Assembly: GCA_017937805.1 (NCBI GenBank)
Contig: JAGBCX010000079.1
Location: 1-64,000 of the forward strand
DNA: 64,000 nucleotides
Direction: 5' to 3'
Source: Alistipes sp.
GTDB lineage: Bacteria; Bacteroidota; Bacteroidia; Bacteroidales; Rikenellaceae
Of this stretch, positions 24,255-33,568 are shown piece by piece (positions within the stretch are counted from its first letter, which is position 1; the number at the start of each line of letters is the position of its first letter). The translations under genes were made by a program, and so were the position numbers. The notes beneath the pieces are model-generated. The model was given only the letters and a program-made list of their open reading frames with translations, ran no database searches and was not told the DNA's origin.

Positions 24255-26000
24255 ATGGATAACTTGCAACAATTGGTAATGTCGAAGGCCGAGAAGTGGC
24301 TCGGTCCGGAGTTTGACGAGGCTACACGCCAAGAGGTTAAAAATCTGATAGATAACGACCCAAAAGGGCTTGTAGAGAGCTTCTACAAGGATTTGGAGTT
24401 CGGCACAGGTGGTCTGCGCGGAATTATGGGCGCAGGAACCAATCGTATGAACAAATACACCGTAGGTTTTGCTACACAAGGCTTAGCAAACTACCTTAAA
24501 ATCAACTTTCCGGGCGAGGAGATTCGTGTAGCTATTGCCCACGACTCGCGCAACAACTCCCGACTCTTTGCCGAGAGTGTAGCAGACATCTTCGCATCAA
24601 ATGGCTTCAAGGTGTTCCTCTTTGACGAGTTGCGTCCTACACCGGAGTTGTCGTTCGCTATTCGTGGACTTCACTGTCAATCGGGTGTAATGGTGACTGC
24701 TTCGCACAATCCGAAGGAGTACAACGGCTACAAGGCATATTGGAGCGATGGCTCGCAGGTAACATCTCCGCACGATGTTAATATAATAAAGGAGGTAGAG
24801 AAGATTACCGAGGTATCGCAGGTTTTGACAGGCAAAAATGCCGAGAATATCACCATTCTCGACAAGGAGTTTGACGAGAAGTACCTCGCAGCGATTAAGA
24901 AGTTGCAACTCTCGGCCGATAGCGTGGCTCGTTTCCACGATATGAAGATTGTCTACACCCCACTCCACGGTGCGGGCGTGCGTCTTACTCCGGCATCGCT
25001 CAAAAACTTCGGTTTTACAAATGTCATCTCCGTTCCTGAGCAGACTGTTCTTGATGGCAACTTCCCAACCGTAGAGTCGCCAAACCCTGAAAATCGCCCG
25101 ACAATGAAGATGGCGATTGATTTGGCAGAGAAGGAGCAGGCAGACCTTGCGATGGCAACAGACCCTGATTCAGATCGTATCGGCTTGGCACTGCGCAACT
25201 CGAAGGGCGAGTATGTCCTCTTGAATGGTAACCAGACTTTGGTTCTGTTGATGTGCTACCAACTTACCCGCTGGGCAGAACTCGGTCGCATCAAGGAGGG
25301 TGACTATGTGGTTAAGACAATCGTAACATCGATGATGCCTGACGCTGTGGCAGAGGCTTACGGCGTAAAGTGCTACAACTGCCTCACAGGATTTAAGTAT
25401 ATCGCAAAGATTATCCGCGAGAACGAGGGCAAAACTCAATACATCGGTGGCGGTGAGGAGTCATTCGGCTATCTCGCAGGCGATTATGTACGTGACAAAG
25501 ATGGCGTTTCGGCTTGTTCGTTGGCTGCCGAGGCTGCCGCTTGGTGTCGCGATACCATGGGGGTAACACTCTACGAGTGGTTGCAGGACCTCTATGTTAA
25601 GTTCGGTTTCTATCGTGAGGGACTCGTAAATGTCGTTCGTGAGGGTAAAGATGGCGCAGAGCAGATTCAGAATATGATGGTTGAGTATCGCGCTAATCCT
25701 CCGCAGGAGATTCTCGGCTCGAAGGTCGTTGAGATTTACGACTATAAGACATTGGAGTTGAAAAATACTGTAACCGGTGAGGTATCCCCTATCCCTGGTG
25801 TAGAGGACAAGAGCAACGTTTTGCAGTGGGTAACCGAAGATGGTTCAAAAGTTTCGGTGCGTCCTTCGGGAACAGAGCCTAAAATCAAGTTCTACTTTGG
25901 CGTAAAGGCAGAGTTGCCTTCGGTTGCAGAGTTTGACAAGGTAGAGGCTGAGCTCGATGCAAAGATTGAGGCTATCAAAGCAGAGTTGAAACTTATCTAA
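24255..26000 (+). CDS. Phosphoglucomutase/phosphomannomutase
   Basis: A 581-residue alpha-D-phosphohexomutase. The active-site phosphoserine loop TASHNPKEYNGYKAYW is at about 147-162, the metal-binding loop DPDSDRIG at about 303-310, the sugar-binding loop GGGEESFGYL at about 398-407, and the phosphate-binding RPSGTEPKIKFY near residue 536. All four motifs are intact. The length matches the long PGM2-like group, which interconverts hexose-1- and hexose-6-phosphates and, in some members, pentose phosphates. It lies 14 bases upstream of the next gene and is probably cotranscribed with it. Confidence 0.93.
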   Translation: MDNLQQLVMSKAEKWLGPEFDEATRQEVKNLIDNDPKGLVESFYKDLEFGTGGLRGIMGAGTNRMNKYTVGFATQGLANYLKINFPGEEIRVAIAHDSRNNSRLFAESVADIFASNGFKVFLFDELRPTPELSFAIRGLHCQSGVMVTASHNPKEYNGYKAYWSDGSQVTSPHDVNIIKEVEKITEVSQVLTGKNAENITILDKEFDEKYLAAIKKLQLSADSVARFHDMKIVYTPLHGAGVRLTPASLKNFGFTNVISVPEQTVLDGNFPTVESPNPENRPTMKMAIDLAEKEQADLAMATDPDSDRIGLALRNSKGEYVLLNGNQTLVLLMCYQLTRWAELGRIKEGDYVVKTIVTSMMPDAVAEAYGVKCYNCLTGFKYIAKIIRENEGKTQYIGGGEESFGYLAGDYVRDKDGVSACSLAAEAAAWCRDTMGVTLYEWLQDLYVKFGFYREGLVNVVREGKDGAEQIQNMMVEYRANPPQEILGSKVVEIYDYKTLELKNTVTGEVSPIPGVEDKSNVLQWVTEDGSKVSVRPSGTEPKIKFYFGVKAELPSVAEFDKVEAELDAKIEAIKAELKLI

Positions 26001-26014
26001 TACATATATTATAT

Positions 26015-27358
26015 ATGACAACGAAGGAACGCATAGCGAAAGCCTTGGCCGTTGCTACTGACACCAAGGTTTTCGAGATGGATAGCAACATACTCCACCT
26101 TGCTCCATCTATATTCAAAGAGCAGTTTGGCGATGCACGAGCAATCGTTATTGCCGATAAAAACACTTGGCGCGTAGCGGGCGAAGAGGTTTATAAACAC
26201 TTTGTCGATGCAAAAATTGAGGTTTCAAAACATATTATTCAGCAAGATGAATTTCACGCTGAGTGGTGTTATGTTATGGAGGTTGAGGAGGCGGCAAAAG
26301 CGGCTGGTGCGATTATGGTTTCAGTGGGTTCGGGCGTTATTAACGACCTCTGCAAACTCGCTTCGCACCACCTACACCAACAATACCTGACCATTCCTAC
26401 CGCAGCATCGGATGACGGATATTCATCGTTCGGAGCATCAATTAGTTACGAAGGCTTAAAGCAGACCTTCGACTGCCCTGCTCCGCAGGCTATTTTGGCT
26501 GATGTCGATGTTATTGCCAATGCGCCAAAGGAGATGACCGCAGCGGGTTATGCTGACCTTGCGGCAAAGATTCCTTGCGGTGGAGAGTGGATGATTGCCG
26601 ACATCATGGGTGCAGAGCCTATTATTCCGGAGGCTTGGCATGTGTTGCAAGATGTTCTCGACGAGCAACTCTCAAATCCTGAGGGAGTTGCCAACTGCGA
26701 CAGAGATGCTATCGCTGCACTCTTTGAGGGTTTGACTTTAAGTGGTTTCGCAATGCAGGCAGCCCGTTATTCTCGCCCTGCATCGTGTACAGACCACCTT
26801 TTCAGCCACTACCTCGATATGACTCACCACACCTTCAACGGAAAGTTGCAGTCACACGGTTTTCAGGTAGCTATCGGCACACTTACGATGTGTGCATTCT
26901 TCGATGCCTTCCTCGAAATGGACCTGCGCAATATTGACGTGGAGAAGTGTGTAGAGGCTTGGCCATCACTCGAAGAGGAGCAGCAACGCGCACTCGATAT
27001 CTTCAAGGATTTCGTGTCGCCACGCTTGGGCTACGACCAAATAACCATCAAATACAACGACAAAGAGGCTGTTCGCGAGCAGTTGAACACAATTAAGAGG
27101 CATTGGCCACTGTTGAAGGCGACTTATCGCAAGCAGGTCTATCCGTTCGAGAAGATGCAGGAGTGCTTCCGCAAGGTTGGCGCACCGGCAGACCCTGCCG
27201 ATATCGGCGTTACCCGTCAGCAGTTGAAGGATATGATGCCTTTCGTTCAGTTGATGCGCTGGCGTATGAATATGCTCGATTTGGCTCGCCGTGGAGGTTT
27301 CTACGATGAATTGGTCGAAAAAGTATTCGGCAAAGGTGGTCGCTGGGAGATAGCGTAA
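26015..27358 (+). CDS. Glycerol-1-phosphate dehydrogenase-like enzyme (AraM/EgsA family)
   Basis: A 447-residue member of the iron-containing dehydrogenase superfamily, sn-glycerol-1-phosphate dehydrogenase branch. The NAD-binding loop is GSGVINDLCK (about 104-113), followed by IPTAASDDGYSS. The metal ligands appear as Asp in GYADLAAK, His in CTDHLFSH and His in SHGFQVAIG. The family reduces dihydroxyacetone phosphate to glycerol-1-phosphate, the archaeal lipid backbone isomer. In bacteria such as Bacillus (AraM) it feeds other lipids or polymers. The product in this organism is unknown. The extra C-terminal region of about 100 residues is helical. It probably forms an operon with the phosphohexomutase. 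Confidence 0.85.
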   Translation: MTTKERIAKALAVATDTKVFEMDSNILHLAPSIFKEQFGDARAIVIADKNTWRVAGEEVYKHFVDAKIEVSKHIIQQDEFHAEWCYVMEVEEAAKAAGAIMVSVGSGVINDLCKLASHHLHQQYLTIPTAASDDGYSSFGASISYEGLKQTFDCPAPQAILADVDVIANAPKEMTAAGYADLAAKIPCGGEWMIADIMGAEPIIPEAWHVLQDVLDEQLSNPEGVANCDRDAIAALFEGLTLSGFAMQAARYSRPASCTDHLFSHYLDMTHHTFNGKLQSHGFQVAIGTLTMCAFFDAFLEMDLRNIDVEKCVEAWPSLEEEQQRALDIFKDFVSPRLGYDQITIKYNDKEAVREQLNTIKRHWPLLKATYRKQVYPFEKMQECFRKVGAPADPADIGVTRQQLKDMMPFVQLMRWRMNMLDLARRGGFYDELVEKVFGKGGRWEIA

Positions 27359-27373
27359 ATACTTATCTAACAC

Positions 27374-27409
27374 AAATATAGCCAAGCGAAATGCTTGGCT
27401 ATATTTTTA
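27374..27409. terminator. Bidirectional terminator
   Basis: ATATAGCCAAGC pairs with GCTTGGCTATAT (27376-27387 with 27393-27404). T runs lie on both sides in the two directions. It separates the convergent glycerol-1-phosphate dehydrogenase-like and SDR genes and touches the SDR stop codon. Confidence 0.88.
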
Positions 27410-28198
27410 TAGTTTTGCGAGGATTCGTTTTATTGCAGGGATTTTCAGCACGGGTAGCAGGGCGTGTGCCGGCAATATGCTACACACCGCCACAACAATC
27501 TTCGTAAATAAGCCCGGTGTCGCAGTGCGGCGACCTCGCTCCAAGGCTCTGATTCCCGCCTTCGCCAACTTTTCTGCCGACATCATAACCCCAAAGGCTC
27601 TCAGCCACTTGCGATGCTTCATATCAAGTGAATAGAGAGGTGTATCCACCGCACCCGGATAGACCGTAGTTACCGTTACACCATGAGGGCGAAACTCGTA
27701 CCACAGCGACTGCGCAAAACTTTTCAGATAAGCCTTTGTTGCGGCGTAGTACGATACTGTGATATACGGTGTCCACGCAGTCATAGAGGACATTATCAGT
27801 ATGCGTCCCTCTCCTCTACTGCACATATCTTCGCCAAAGAGTCGGCACAATTTCGATGGGGTTACGCAGTGGAGATTTGTGATAAACTCCGCAATCGATG
27901 GCTTGGTGTGCAGAAACATTCCGAACTGCAAAATTCCCGCATTACTAACGAGGGTTGCGACCTCGTAGTTGCGCTCCTTGCACCATGCATAAATCTGCTC
28001 GGCAGAGTCTGCCTTCGAGAGGTCGGCGTACAGCGCAACAGCCTCTACACCAAAGCGTTGTTTAAGGTCGGCAGCAACCTCCTCGTTGCGCTCTCGTTGG
28101 TTGCTTACAACGATAATATTTTCGCCTTTGGCAGCAAATTGCTCGGCATAGCAGAGTCCTATTCCCGATGATGCACCTGTGATTAAAGTAAATTTCAT
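27407..28198 (-). CDS. Short-chain dehydrogenase/reductase
   Basis: A 263-residue Rossmann-fold oxidoreductase. The cofactor motif TGASSGIG is at the N-terminus, NAG near residue 82, and the catalytic Ser and YxxxK (SYYAATKAY) near residues 140-157. It resembles the DltE/YqjQ-like classical SDRs, whose substrate is usually unknown. A hydrophobic C-terminal segment (KIVVAVCSILPAHALLPVL) may touch the membrane. The ATG at 28198 is chosen over the longer frame because it begins MKFTLITGASSGIG and because a near-consensus -7 box (TACCTTCG, 28203-28210 minus strand) lies just upstream. Confidence 0.88.
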   Translation of the reverse strand: MKFTLITGASSGIGLCYAEQFAAKGENIIVVSNQRERNEEVAADLKQRFGVEAVALYADLSKADSAEQIYAWCKERNYEVATLVSNAGILQFGMFLHTKPSIAEFITNLHCVTPSKLCRLFGEDMCSRGEGRILIMSSMTAWTPYITVSYYAATKAYLKSFAQSLWYEFRPHGVTVTTVYPGAVDTPLYSLDMKHRKWLRAFGVMMSAEKLAKAGIRALERGRRTATPGLFTKIVVAVCSILPAHALLPVLKIPAIKRILAKL

Positions 28199-28284
28199 AG
28201 TGCGAAGGTATCTATTTTTTGCCAATTTTGGTCGCAATTCGCCAAATTTTTAATACTTTCGCACCCGAAAAACAAAAAAAATAG

Positions 28285-28372
28285 ACGAGAGACGAAAGAC
28301 GAGAGACGAAAGTGATATAAAAAATAAATTTCCTTTAATTCTCAATTTTCAATTCTCAATTCTCAATTTAAG
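28285..28372. repeat. Two short tandem repeat tracts
   Basis: Units of GACGAGA/GACGAAA (about 28285-28313) and then of AATTCTCAATT (about 28336-28370). The first family recurs at 30688-30720 and as coding DNA in rluB. The second recurs at 38080-38100, 57712-57758 and elsewhere. Confidence 0.75.
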
Positions 28373-28384
28373 AACGAAGTGATT

Positions 28385-28753
28385 ATGATTGGAAGGGGTT
28401 TGTCCGCAGTAGGACTTTTGATATGCTCAAACATGTTTATGACCTTGGCGTGGTACGGTCAGGTGATGTTTAAGAGCAAATTCGAGCGCATAGGCTTGGT
28501 AGCCGTGATTTTTATCAGTTGGTTGGTGGCTTTCTTTGAGTACTGCTTTATGGTGCCAGCAAATCGCTTGGGTAGTATGGAGTATGGCGGACCATTCTCG
28601 ATTTGGGAGTTAAAGGTTATTCAGGAGGTTGTGTCGCTTACGGTCTTTGCCGTTATCGTGCAGCTGATAATGAAAAACGAAGCCCTCCGCTGGAACCATA
28701 TCGCAGGCTTCGCCTGCCTTGTCCTGGCAGTGTTCTTTATTTTCAAAAAGTGA
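28385..28753 (+). CDS. DMT-superfamily small membrane protein (DUF486)
   Basis: A 122-residue protein with four membrane helices and the DUF486 signature: SNMFMTLAWYGQVMFK near the N-terminus, FISWLVAFFEYCFMVPANRLG in the middle and RWNHIAGFACLVLAVFFIFKK at the end. It is related to small EamA-type half-transporters, and the substrate is unknown. The ATG at 28385 gives the usual length. An in-frame GTG at 28379 would add two residues. The upstream tandem repeat tract leaves little room for a promoter. Confidence 0.85.
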   Translation: MIGRGLSAVGLLICSNMFMTLAWYGQVMFKSKFERIGLVAVIFISWLVAFFEYCFMVPANRLGSMEYGGPFSIWELKVIQEVVSLTVFAVIVQLIMKNEALRWNHIAGFACLVLAVFFIFKK

Positions 28754-28819
28754 GTAGTGAGTAGTTTTGATTACTATCGGCTGTTTTAGGAATTTGTAGG
28801 AGCCGGGCTACGCCCTTGA

Positions 28820-28916
28820 TAGGGACTATGGGGATAATAGGGGTAATAGTTTTTGCTATTATCTCTATTTTACTTTTACCCTACAATCCCTATTATCCCT
28901 ATCACCCCTATAAAAA
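28820..28916. repeat. Inverted pair of GGGGATAATA-type tandem tracts
   Basis: GGGGATAATAGGGGTAATAG (about 28827-28849) faces CCCTATTATCCCTATCACCC (about 28889-28912), so the two tracts can pair as a long imperfect hairpin. This is the same family as 22433-22475. Confidence 0.65.
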
Positions 28917-28948
28917 AAACAAACCCTCCGCAGAGTTTTCTGCGGAGG
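28911..28948 (-). terminator. Terminator of BACON lipoprotein gene
   Basis: CCTCCGCAGA pairs with TCTGCGGAGG (28925-28948), with a T run on the minus strand. The same stem sequence is reused at 61141-61168. Confidence 0.85.
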
Positions 28949-28968
28949 AAAAATAGATAAATAGTTAA

Positions 28969-30315
28969 TTAAAAAGCGAGGACAGCGCGAACCTTATATG
29001 ACTCACCCTTATCGAAATAGTAGTAGTAACCCATATCCCAGAGTCCGCACGCGTAGCTACTATCGCCCTCTGTAGAAGAAAAATAATTTCTTCCGATAGT
29101 AGTATAGCCATTAGCCTTTAATGTGTCATTAATTGTTTGATTATTATATATCTTGCTCAACTCGTTTCGTGCTGGAAAATACCAGCCTTCGCCATAGTCA
29201 GCACACCACTTAAAGGCTGGATATTTACTTTCCCAACCGTTTATGCTCTTTATCTTTGTCATATTATTTGCTCCGTTATCCAAATCTGTTGCACCAGTTG
29301 TTACATCTTCGGTACTCCATGCCAAGTAGGCTTCTTCAACTGACACTATCTTGGTGATGGTATGGTCTACATAAAACACTATACCTCTAATACCGTTCCG
29401 TATCACAATAGCGCCAATTTCCATTGGGCTCGCCCCTTGAGTAACAGTAATAGTTTCACCTTTGAGATTGTATCTATTGCTATAGATTTTCACCTCGGCT
29501 GTGCGACTTTCGGTATAATAATTTTTTGGCACCGAAATATTTACTCCTTCTCCAGCTTTTGTACATTTAAGCCAATCTGCAGTTGTTGCTACATCATAAT
29601 CAAAATTCGAGGCAACTGCAACTGTAAATTCACAACCCTTATAACCACACGCATAGGATGTTGTGCTCGTTGATAATTCTAATTCAGGGACAAAGGCTCT
29701 TTGAGAAACCTTGATACTATTTGAAATATTGTACTCATTATTATAAATAATGATATCCGCTGTACGCTCCTTGACCGCTACATTGTTTAACACGTTTACA
29801 GTTATACCATAGCCTCTTTTAGTATATGATATCCAATCTGCTGTGATCGAAACCGTGTACTCGCAATTGGCTGTAATGGTAACATTCTGCGAGCCACCCT
29901 CGTCTGCGAAGTTTAGCTCGCTTTTGTCAATTGATATTTCCGGAGCAGACGCTTTTTGAACTACATACAACTCGGTAGCAAGGTTATAAGCTAGATTTAT
30001 GAGCACAATAGTACCCTTGCGTACCTCTTCCTTCTCGTTACGTGCAACCGAAAATTTCAACACTTCTGTGCCTGCAATACCCGTTCTGTTATCTACAACA
30101 ATCCAATCGTTTTTGCTCACTGCCTCCCACGAACATGGCGAAGTAATCGATATCGAATGGGTATCTGCTTTGAACCCCACCTCGATAATCTGTTGCGACA
30201 ATTCGATTTTAGGTATTGATGGGACTCTGTCATTTTCTTCATTGATACCGTCGTTCTGCTCGCAAGCGGTAAAAATCATTCCTACCGTTGCCAATAAAAG
30301 AAAAATCTTTTTCAT
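28969..30315 (-). CDS. Lipoprotein with three BACON domains and a DUF1566/FISUMP-like C-terminal domain
   Basis: A 448-residue lipoprotein with lipobox FTAC (Cys18). Three BACON domains follow at about 38-122, 125-210 and 213-296, each with the W-I/L-x(n)-G pattern and a closing V-x-Q strand. The C-terminal domain (about 300-448) contains WCADYGEGWYFPARNELSKIY and YFSSTEGDSSYACGLWDM, typical of DUF1566/FISUMP-type surface domains. BACON domains commonly act as spacers or mucin/glycan-related modules. It is the only gene behind leader copy B, starting about 45 bases after the leader. Ligand unknown. Confidence 0.85.
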   Translation of the reverse strand: MKKIFLLLATVGMIFTACEQNDGINEENDRVPSIPKIELSQQIIEVGFKADTHSISITSPCSWEAVSKNDWIVVDNRTGIAGTEVLKFSVARNEKEEVRKGTIVLINLAYNLATELYVVQKASAPEISIDKSELNFADEGGSQNVTITANCEYTVSITADWISYTKRGYGITVNVLNNVAVKERTADIIIYNNEYNISNSIKVSQRAFVPELELSTSTTSYACGYKGCEFTVAVASNFDYDVATTADWLKCTKAGEGVNISVPKNYYTESRTAEVKIYSNRYNLKGETITVTQGASPMEIGAIVIRNGIRGIVFYVDHTITKIVSVEEAYLAWSTEDVTTGATDLDNGANNMTKIKSINGWESKYPAFKWCADYGEGWYFPARNELSKIYNNQTINDTLKANGYTTIGRNYFSSTEGDSSYACGLWDMGYYYYFDKGESYKVRAVLAF

Positions 30316-30360
30316 AATAGTTTATAAATTAAAATGTTAAACAAAAGTTTGCACTATTAT

Positions 30361-30576
30361 GACAAAAAGAAAGTGTGGAGTTGATTTGTCTATCTAATCG
30401 AGGGTATTTGGCGTAACCCATACACGAATAAACAATACTCCACACCGATATATAGCTGCAAGATGCGACTACATACGGCAGTGTAATGTTTACCATTCTC
30501 GTGTATAAAAAATCGCCAAATTTTTCGATTAAGAACAGCAAAAACACTTTCAATATGTCTGCAATCCATCGGACTG
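30361..30576 (-). ncRNA. Candidate structured leader RNA, copy B
   Basis: Read on the minus strand, it opens with GCAGTCCGATGGATTGCAG and ends with AAATCAACTCCACACTTTC plus a T run, as in copies A and C. The closing helix GAAAGTGT/ACACTTTC joins 30544-30551 and 30369-30376. An inner hairpin AATCG/CGATT (30511-30515 with 30526-30530) occupies the place of a GAAATC/GATTTC hairpin in copy A. The conserved GTGTGG-x-GTATTGTTTATT block is present. It lacks the CGGGGTTGGTGGGC end found in A and C. Confidence 0.6.
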
Positions 30577-30581
30577 CACCA

Positions 30582-30613
30582 CAAATGTAGCATATAATTT
30601 TGAAAAGCGCAAA
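30582..30613 (-). promoter_or_regulatory. Promoter of leader copy B
   Basis: Minus-strand TTTG (30610-30613) and TACATTTG (30582-30589), 20 bases apart, the same spacing as in copy A. Confidence 0.7.
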
Positions 30614-30687
30614 AAAATCGCGGTATAAAGAGTCGTTAGTGGCGTTAGCGGCATTATAGATTTGTGTAAAAACAACAAAAAATCAAA

Positions 30688-30720
30688 ATCTCTCGTCTAT
30701 CGTCTTTCGTCTCTCGTCTT
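30688..30720. repeat. CTCGTCTTTCGTCTCTCGTC repeat next to argS promoter
   Basis: About four imperfect 7-base units (TCTCGTC, TATCGTC, TTTCGTC) abut the argS -7 region. It is the complement of the GACGAGA family at 28285-28313. Confidence 0.7.
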
Positions 30721-30727
30721 TTTTTAC

Positions 30728-30735
30728 TATCTTTG
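30728..30735 (+). promoter_or_regulatory. -7 box of argS promoter
   Basis: TATCTTTG, 28 bases before the argS ATG. The -33 position falls inside the tandem repeat and shows no TTTG. The box lies within the upstream frame extension, which argues for the ATG at 30764. Confidence 0.65.
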
Positions 30736-30763
30736 CGCACAAAAGAAAAATAGAGCAAAAACT

Positions 30764-32545
30764 ATGAATATCGAACAACACATTACAAGCGTGGTGAAGG
30801 CTGCCGTGGAGGCTCTCTATGGCGAGGTTGCCGACTCGCAGATACAGATACAAAAGACTCGCAAAGAGTTCGAGGGCGACTATACTCTCGTGGTATTCCC
30901 ACTCGTCAAGATGGCTCGCAAAGCACCCGAGGCGGTGGCTACCGAGATTGGCGAGAAGGTTGTCGCATTGGCTGCCGAGTTCAGCGCATTTAATGTTATC
31001 AAAGGTTTCCTTAACCTCTCGCTCGACCAGAAATTCTGGGTGGAGCGTTTTGGCGAGATTGCAGCCAACGAGAACTATGGCGTAGCAGAGCCAACGGGGC
31101 GTACAATTATGATTGAGTACTCCTCGCCAAACACCAACAAGCCACTCCACCTCGGACATATCCGAAACAACCTTTTGGGTTACTCGGTGGCGCAGATTTT
31201 GGCGGCTAACGGACACAATGTCATCAAGGCAAACCTTGTAAATGACCGAGGCATTCATATCTGCAAGTCGATGGTTGCGTGGTTGCGATACGGCAATGGT
31301 GCTACACCTGAATCGACCGGCAAGAAGGGCGACCACCTCGTAGGCGACTACTATGTGGAGTTCGACAAGCACTATAAGGCAGAGATTAAAGAACTCGTTG
31401 CTGGCGGAGTGAGCGAGGAGGAGGCAAAAAAGCAGGCTCCGATACTCCTCGAAGCGCAGGAGATGTTGCGCAAGTGGGAGGTAAAAGACGCAGAGGTGCG
31501 TGCGCTTTGGGAGAAGATGAACGGCTGGGTTTACGATGGTTTCGATGTAACCTACAAGACTCTCGGCGTTGATTTCGATAAGGTTTACTACGAGTCGCAG
31601 ACCTATATTCTCGGCAAAGGACTTGTCGAGGAGGGTTTGGCGAAGGGCATATTTTTCCGCAAAGAGGACGGCTCGGTTTGGATTGACCTCGAAAGCGATG
31701 GACTCGACCAAAAGTTATTGCTTCGTGGCGATGGCACATCGGTATATATGACGCAGGACCTCGGAACGGCTTTGCAGCGTTTCGAGCAGAATGCCTTGAA
31801 CGGCATTATCTATGTCGTAGGTAACGAACAGAACTACCACTTCCAAGTTTTGAAGCTGATACTCAAAAAGTTAGGCTATGAGTGGAGCGATGATATCTTC
31901 CACCTTTCGTACGGAATGGTTGAGTTGCCTGAGGGCAAGATGAAGTCGCGCGAGGGAACTGTTGTAGATGCTGACGACTTGTGCGAAGCGATGATTTCGA
32001 CCGCGCGCGAGATGTCGCAGGAGTTGGGCAAACTCGATGGTTGCAGTGAGGAGGAGGCTTCGGCAATCAGCTCGATGGTCGGTTTGGGTGCTTTGAAGTA
32101 CTTTATCTTGAAGGTAGACCCAAAGAAGACGATGTTGTTCGACCCTCGCGAGTCTATCGACTTCAACGGCAACACCGGTCCGTTTATCCAATACACCCAC
32201 GCTCGTATCTGCTCTGTGTTGCGCAAGGCTGCCGAGCAGAATATCTCGTTCGAGGGCGAGAAAATCGCTTGCGAGTTGTTACCGGAGGAGGTTGAGTTGG
32301 TGAAGATGTTGTGCGACTACCCTGCTACCGTAGTGGCTGCGGGCGAGGCGTTTGCACCTTCGATGATTGCGGCATACACCTACGAGTTGTGTAAGGCGTT
32401 CAACGGCTACTACCACGACCACTCAATCCTTCGCGAGGAGAACGAGGCAGTGAAGAAGATGCGCCTTGCGTTGGCACTGCAGGTGGCACGCGTTATCAAT
32501 CGTTCGATGCGCTTGTTAGGAATTGATGTACCCGAAAGAATGTAA
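30764..32545 (+). CDS. argS: Arginine--tRNA ligase
   Basis: A 593-residue class I aminoacyl-tRNA synthetase that charges tRNA-Arg. The N-terminal Add-1 domain covers about 1-100, the catalytic motif SSPNTNKPLHLGHIRN (HIGH variant HLGH) is near 118-133, and KMKSREG stands for the KMSKS loop. The C-terminal DALR anticodon-binding domain ends DVPERM. The ATG at 30764 replaces a longer frame that would start upstream of the promoter's -7 box. It is followed 6 bases later by obg. Confidence 0.96.
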   Translation: MNIEQHITSVVKAAVEALYGEVADSQIQIQKTRKEFEGDYTLVVFPLVKMARKAPEAVATEIGEKVVALAAEFSAFNVIKGFLNLSLDQKFWVERFGEIAANENYGVAEPTGRTIMIEYSSPNTNKPLHLGHIRNNLLGYSVAQILAANGHNVIKANLVNDRGIHICKSMVAWLRYGNGATPESTGKKGDHLVGDYYVEFDKHYKAEIKELVAGGVSEEEAKKQAPILLEAQEMLRKWEVKDAEVRALWEKMNGWVYDGFDVTYKTLGVDFDKVYYESQTYILGKGLVEEGLAKGIFFRKEDGSVWIDLESDGLDQKLLLRGDGTSVYMTQDLGTALQRFEQNALNGIIYVVGNEQNYHFQVLKLILKKLGYEWSDDIFHLSYGMVELPEGKMKSREGTVVDADDLCEAMISTAREMSQELGKLDGCSEEEASAISSMVGLGALKYFILKVDPKKTMLFDPRESIDFNGNTGPFIQYTHARICSVLRKAAEQNISFEGEKIACELLPEEVELVKMLCDYPATVVAAGEAFAPSMIAAYTYELCKAFNGYYHDHSILREENEAVKKMRLALALQVARVINRSMRLLGIDVPERM

Positions 32546-32551
32546 TTCACT

Positions 32552-33568
32552 ATGGCCGGATCAAATTTCGTAGACTATGTAAAGATTTTTGCCCGTTCCG
32601 GACACGGAGGAGCAGGCTCGGCACACTTTCGCCGTGAGAAGTTTGTCGCCTTTGGTGGTCCCGATGGCGGCGATGGCGGTAAGGGAGGCTCGATAATCTT
32701 GCAGGGCGACCAACAATATTGGACACTTATCCACCTCAAATATCAGCGTCACCAATTTGCTGAGGACGGCGAATGTGGCTCTGGCGCTCGTTCGCATGGT
32801 AAAGATGCGAAGGATATTATTATCCCCGTACCTCTCGGCACGGTGGCGAAGCAGATTTTCACCGATGAGGAGACGGGCGAAACTCGCACTGAGGTTGTTG
32901 GCGAGGTGACCGAGCACGGTGAGCAACTCGTCCTTCTGAAAGGTGGTCGCGGAGGCTTGGGTAACTGGCATTTCCGCACCGCCACAAATCAAGCACCACG
33001 CTACTCGCAACCGGGCGAGGAGGGTGCAGAGGGTGCATTTATCCTCGAATTGAAGGTCTTGGCAGATGTCGGCTTGGTGGGTTTTCCGAATGCAGGCAAG
33101 AGTACCCTACTTTCGGTGGTTTCGGCCGCAAAACCGAAGATTGCAAACTACGCATTTACCACTTTGGAGCCTAATCTCGGCATCGTAGAGGTGCGCGATG
33201 GTCACTCCTTTGTTATGGCGGATATTCCGGGTATTATCGAGGGTGCGCACGAGGGCAAGGGTTTGGGAACACGCTTCCTTCGCCATATTGAGCGAAATTC
33301 TATTTTGCTCTTTATGATTCCTGCCGATAGCGATGATATTCGCAAGGATTTCGATATTCTGCTTGGCGAACTTACGCAGTACAACCCCGAACTGCTCGAC
33401 AAAACCCGCATCTTGGCTATCACAAAGTGCGATATGCTCGATGATGATTTGATGGAGGAGATGAAGTCGCATCTGCCAGAGGGCGTTAAGTCGGTATTTA
33501 TCTCTTCGGTTGCAGGTCTTAATATTGCCAAGTTGAAGGATATGTTGTGGGAGGCTTTGCACGAATAA
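32552..33568 (+). CDS. obg: GTPase Obg
   Basis: A 338-residue ribosome-associated GTPase. The glycine-rich Obg domain (about 1-160, [14 protein letters not shown]) is followed by the G domain with P-loop GFPNAGKS near 177-184, DIPGIIEGA (G3) and ITKCDM (G4). The C-terminal OCT domain found in some firmicute Obg proteins is absent, as is normal for Bacteroidetes. It acts in large-subunit assembly and stringent-response signalling. Its stop codon shares one base with the next start (TAATG). Confidence 0.96.
   Translation: MAGSNFVDYVKIFARSGHGGAGSAHFRREKFVAFGGPDGGDGGKGGSIILQGDQQYWTLIHLKYQRHQFAEDGECGSGARSHGKDAKDIIIPVPLGTVAKQIFTDEETGETRTEVVGEVTEHGEQLVLLKGGRGGLGNWHFRTATNQAPRYSQPGEEGAEGAFILELKVLADVGLVGFPNAGKSTLLSVVSAAKPKIANYAFTTLEPNLGIVEVRDGHSFVMADIPGIIEGAHEGKGLGTRFLRHIERNSILLFMIPADSDDIRKDFDILLGELTQYNPELLDKTRILAITKCDMLDDDLMEEMKSHLPEGVKSVFISSVAGLNIAKLKDMLWEALHE

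Noticed and set aside
28820..28916. CRISPR-like repeats
   Set aside because: Units are short, imperfect and contiguous, with no spacers of even length and no cas genes.
30662..30763. 34-residue N-terminal extension of argS
   Set aside because: It would start upstream of the TATCTTTG promoter box and is partly made of the GTCTTTC tandem repeat; ArgS begins normally at 30764.
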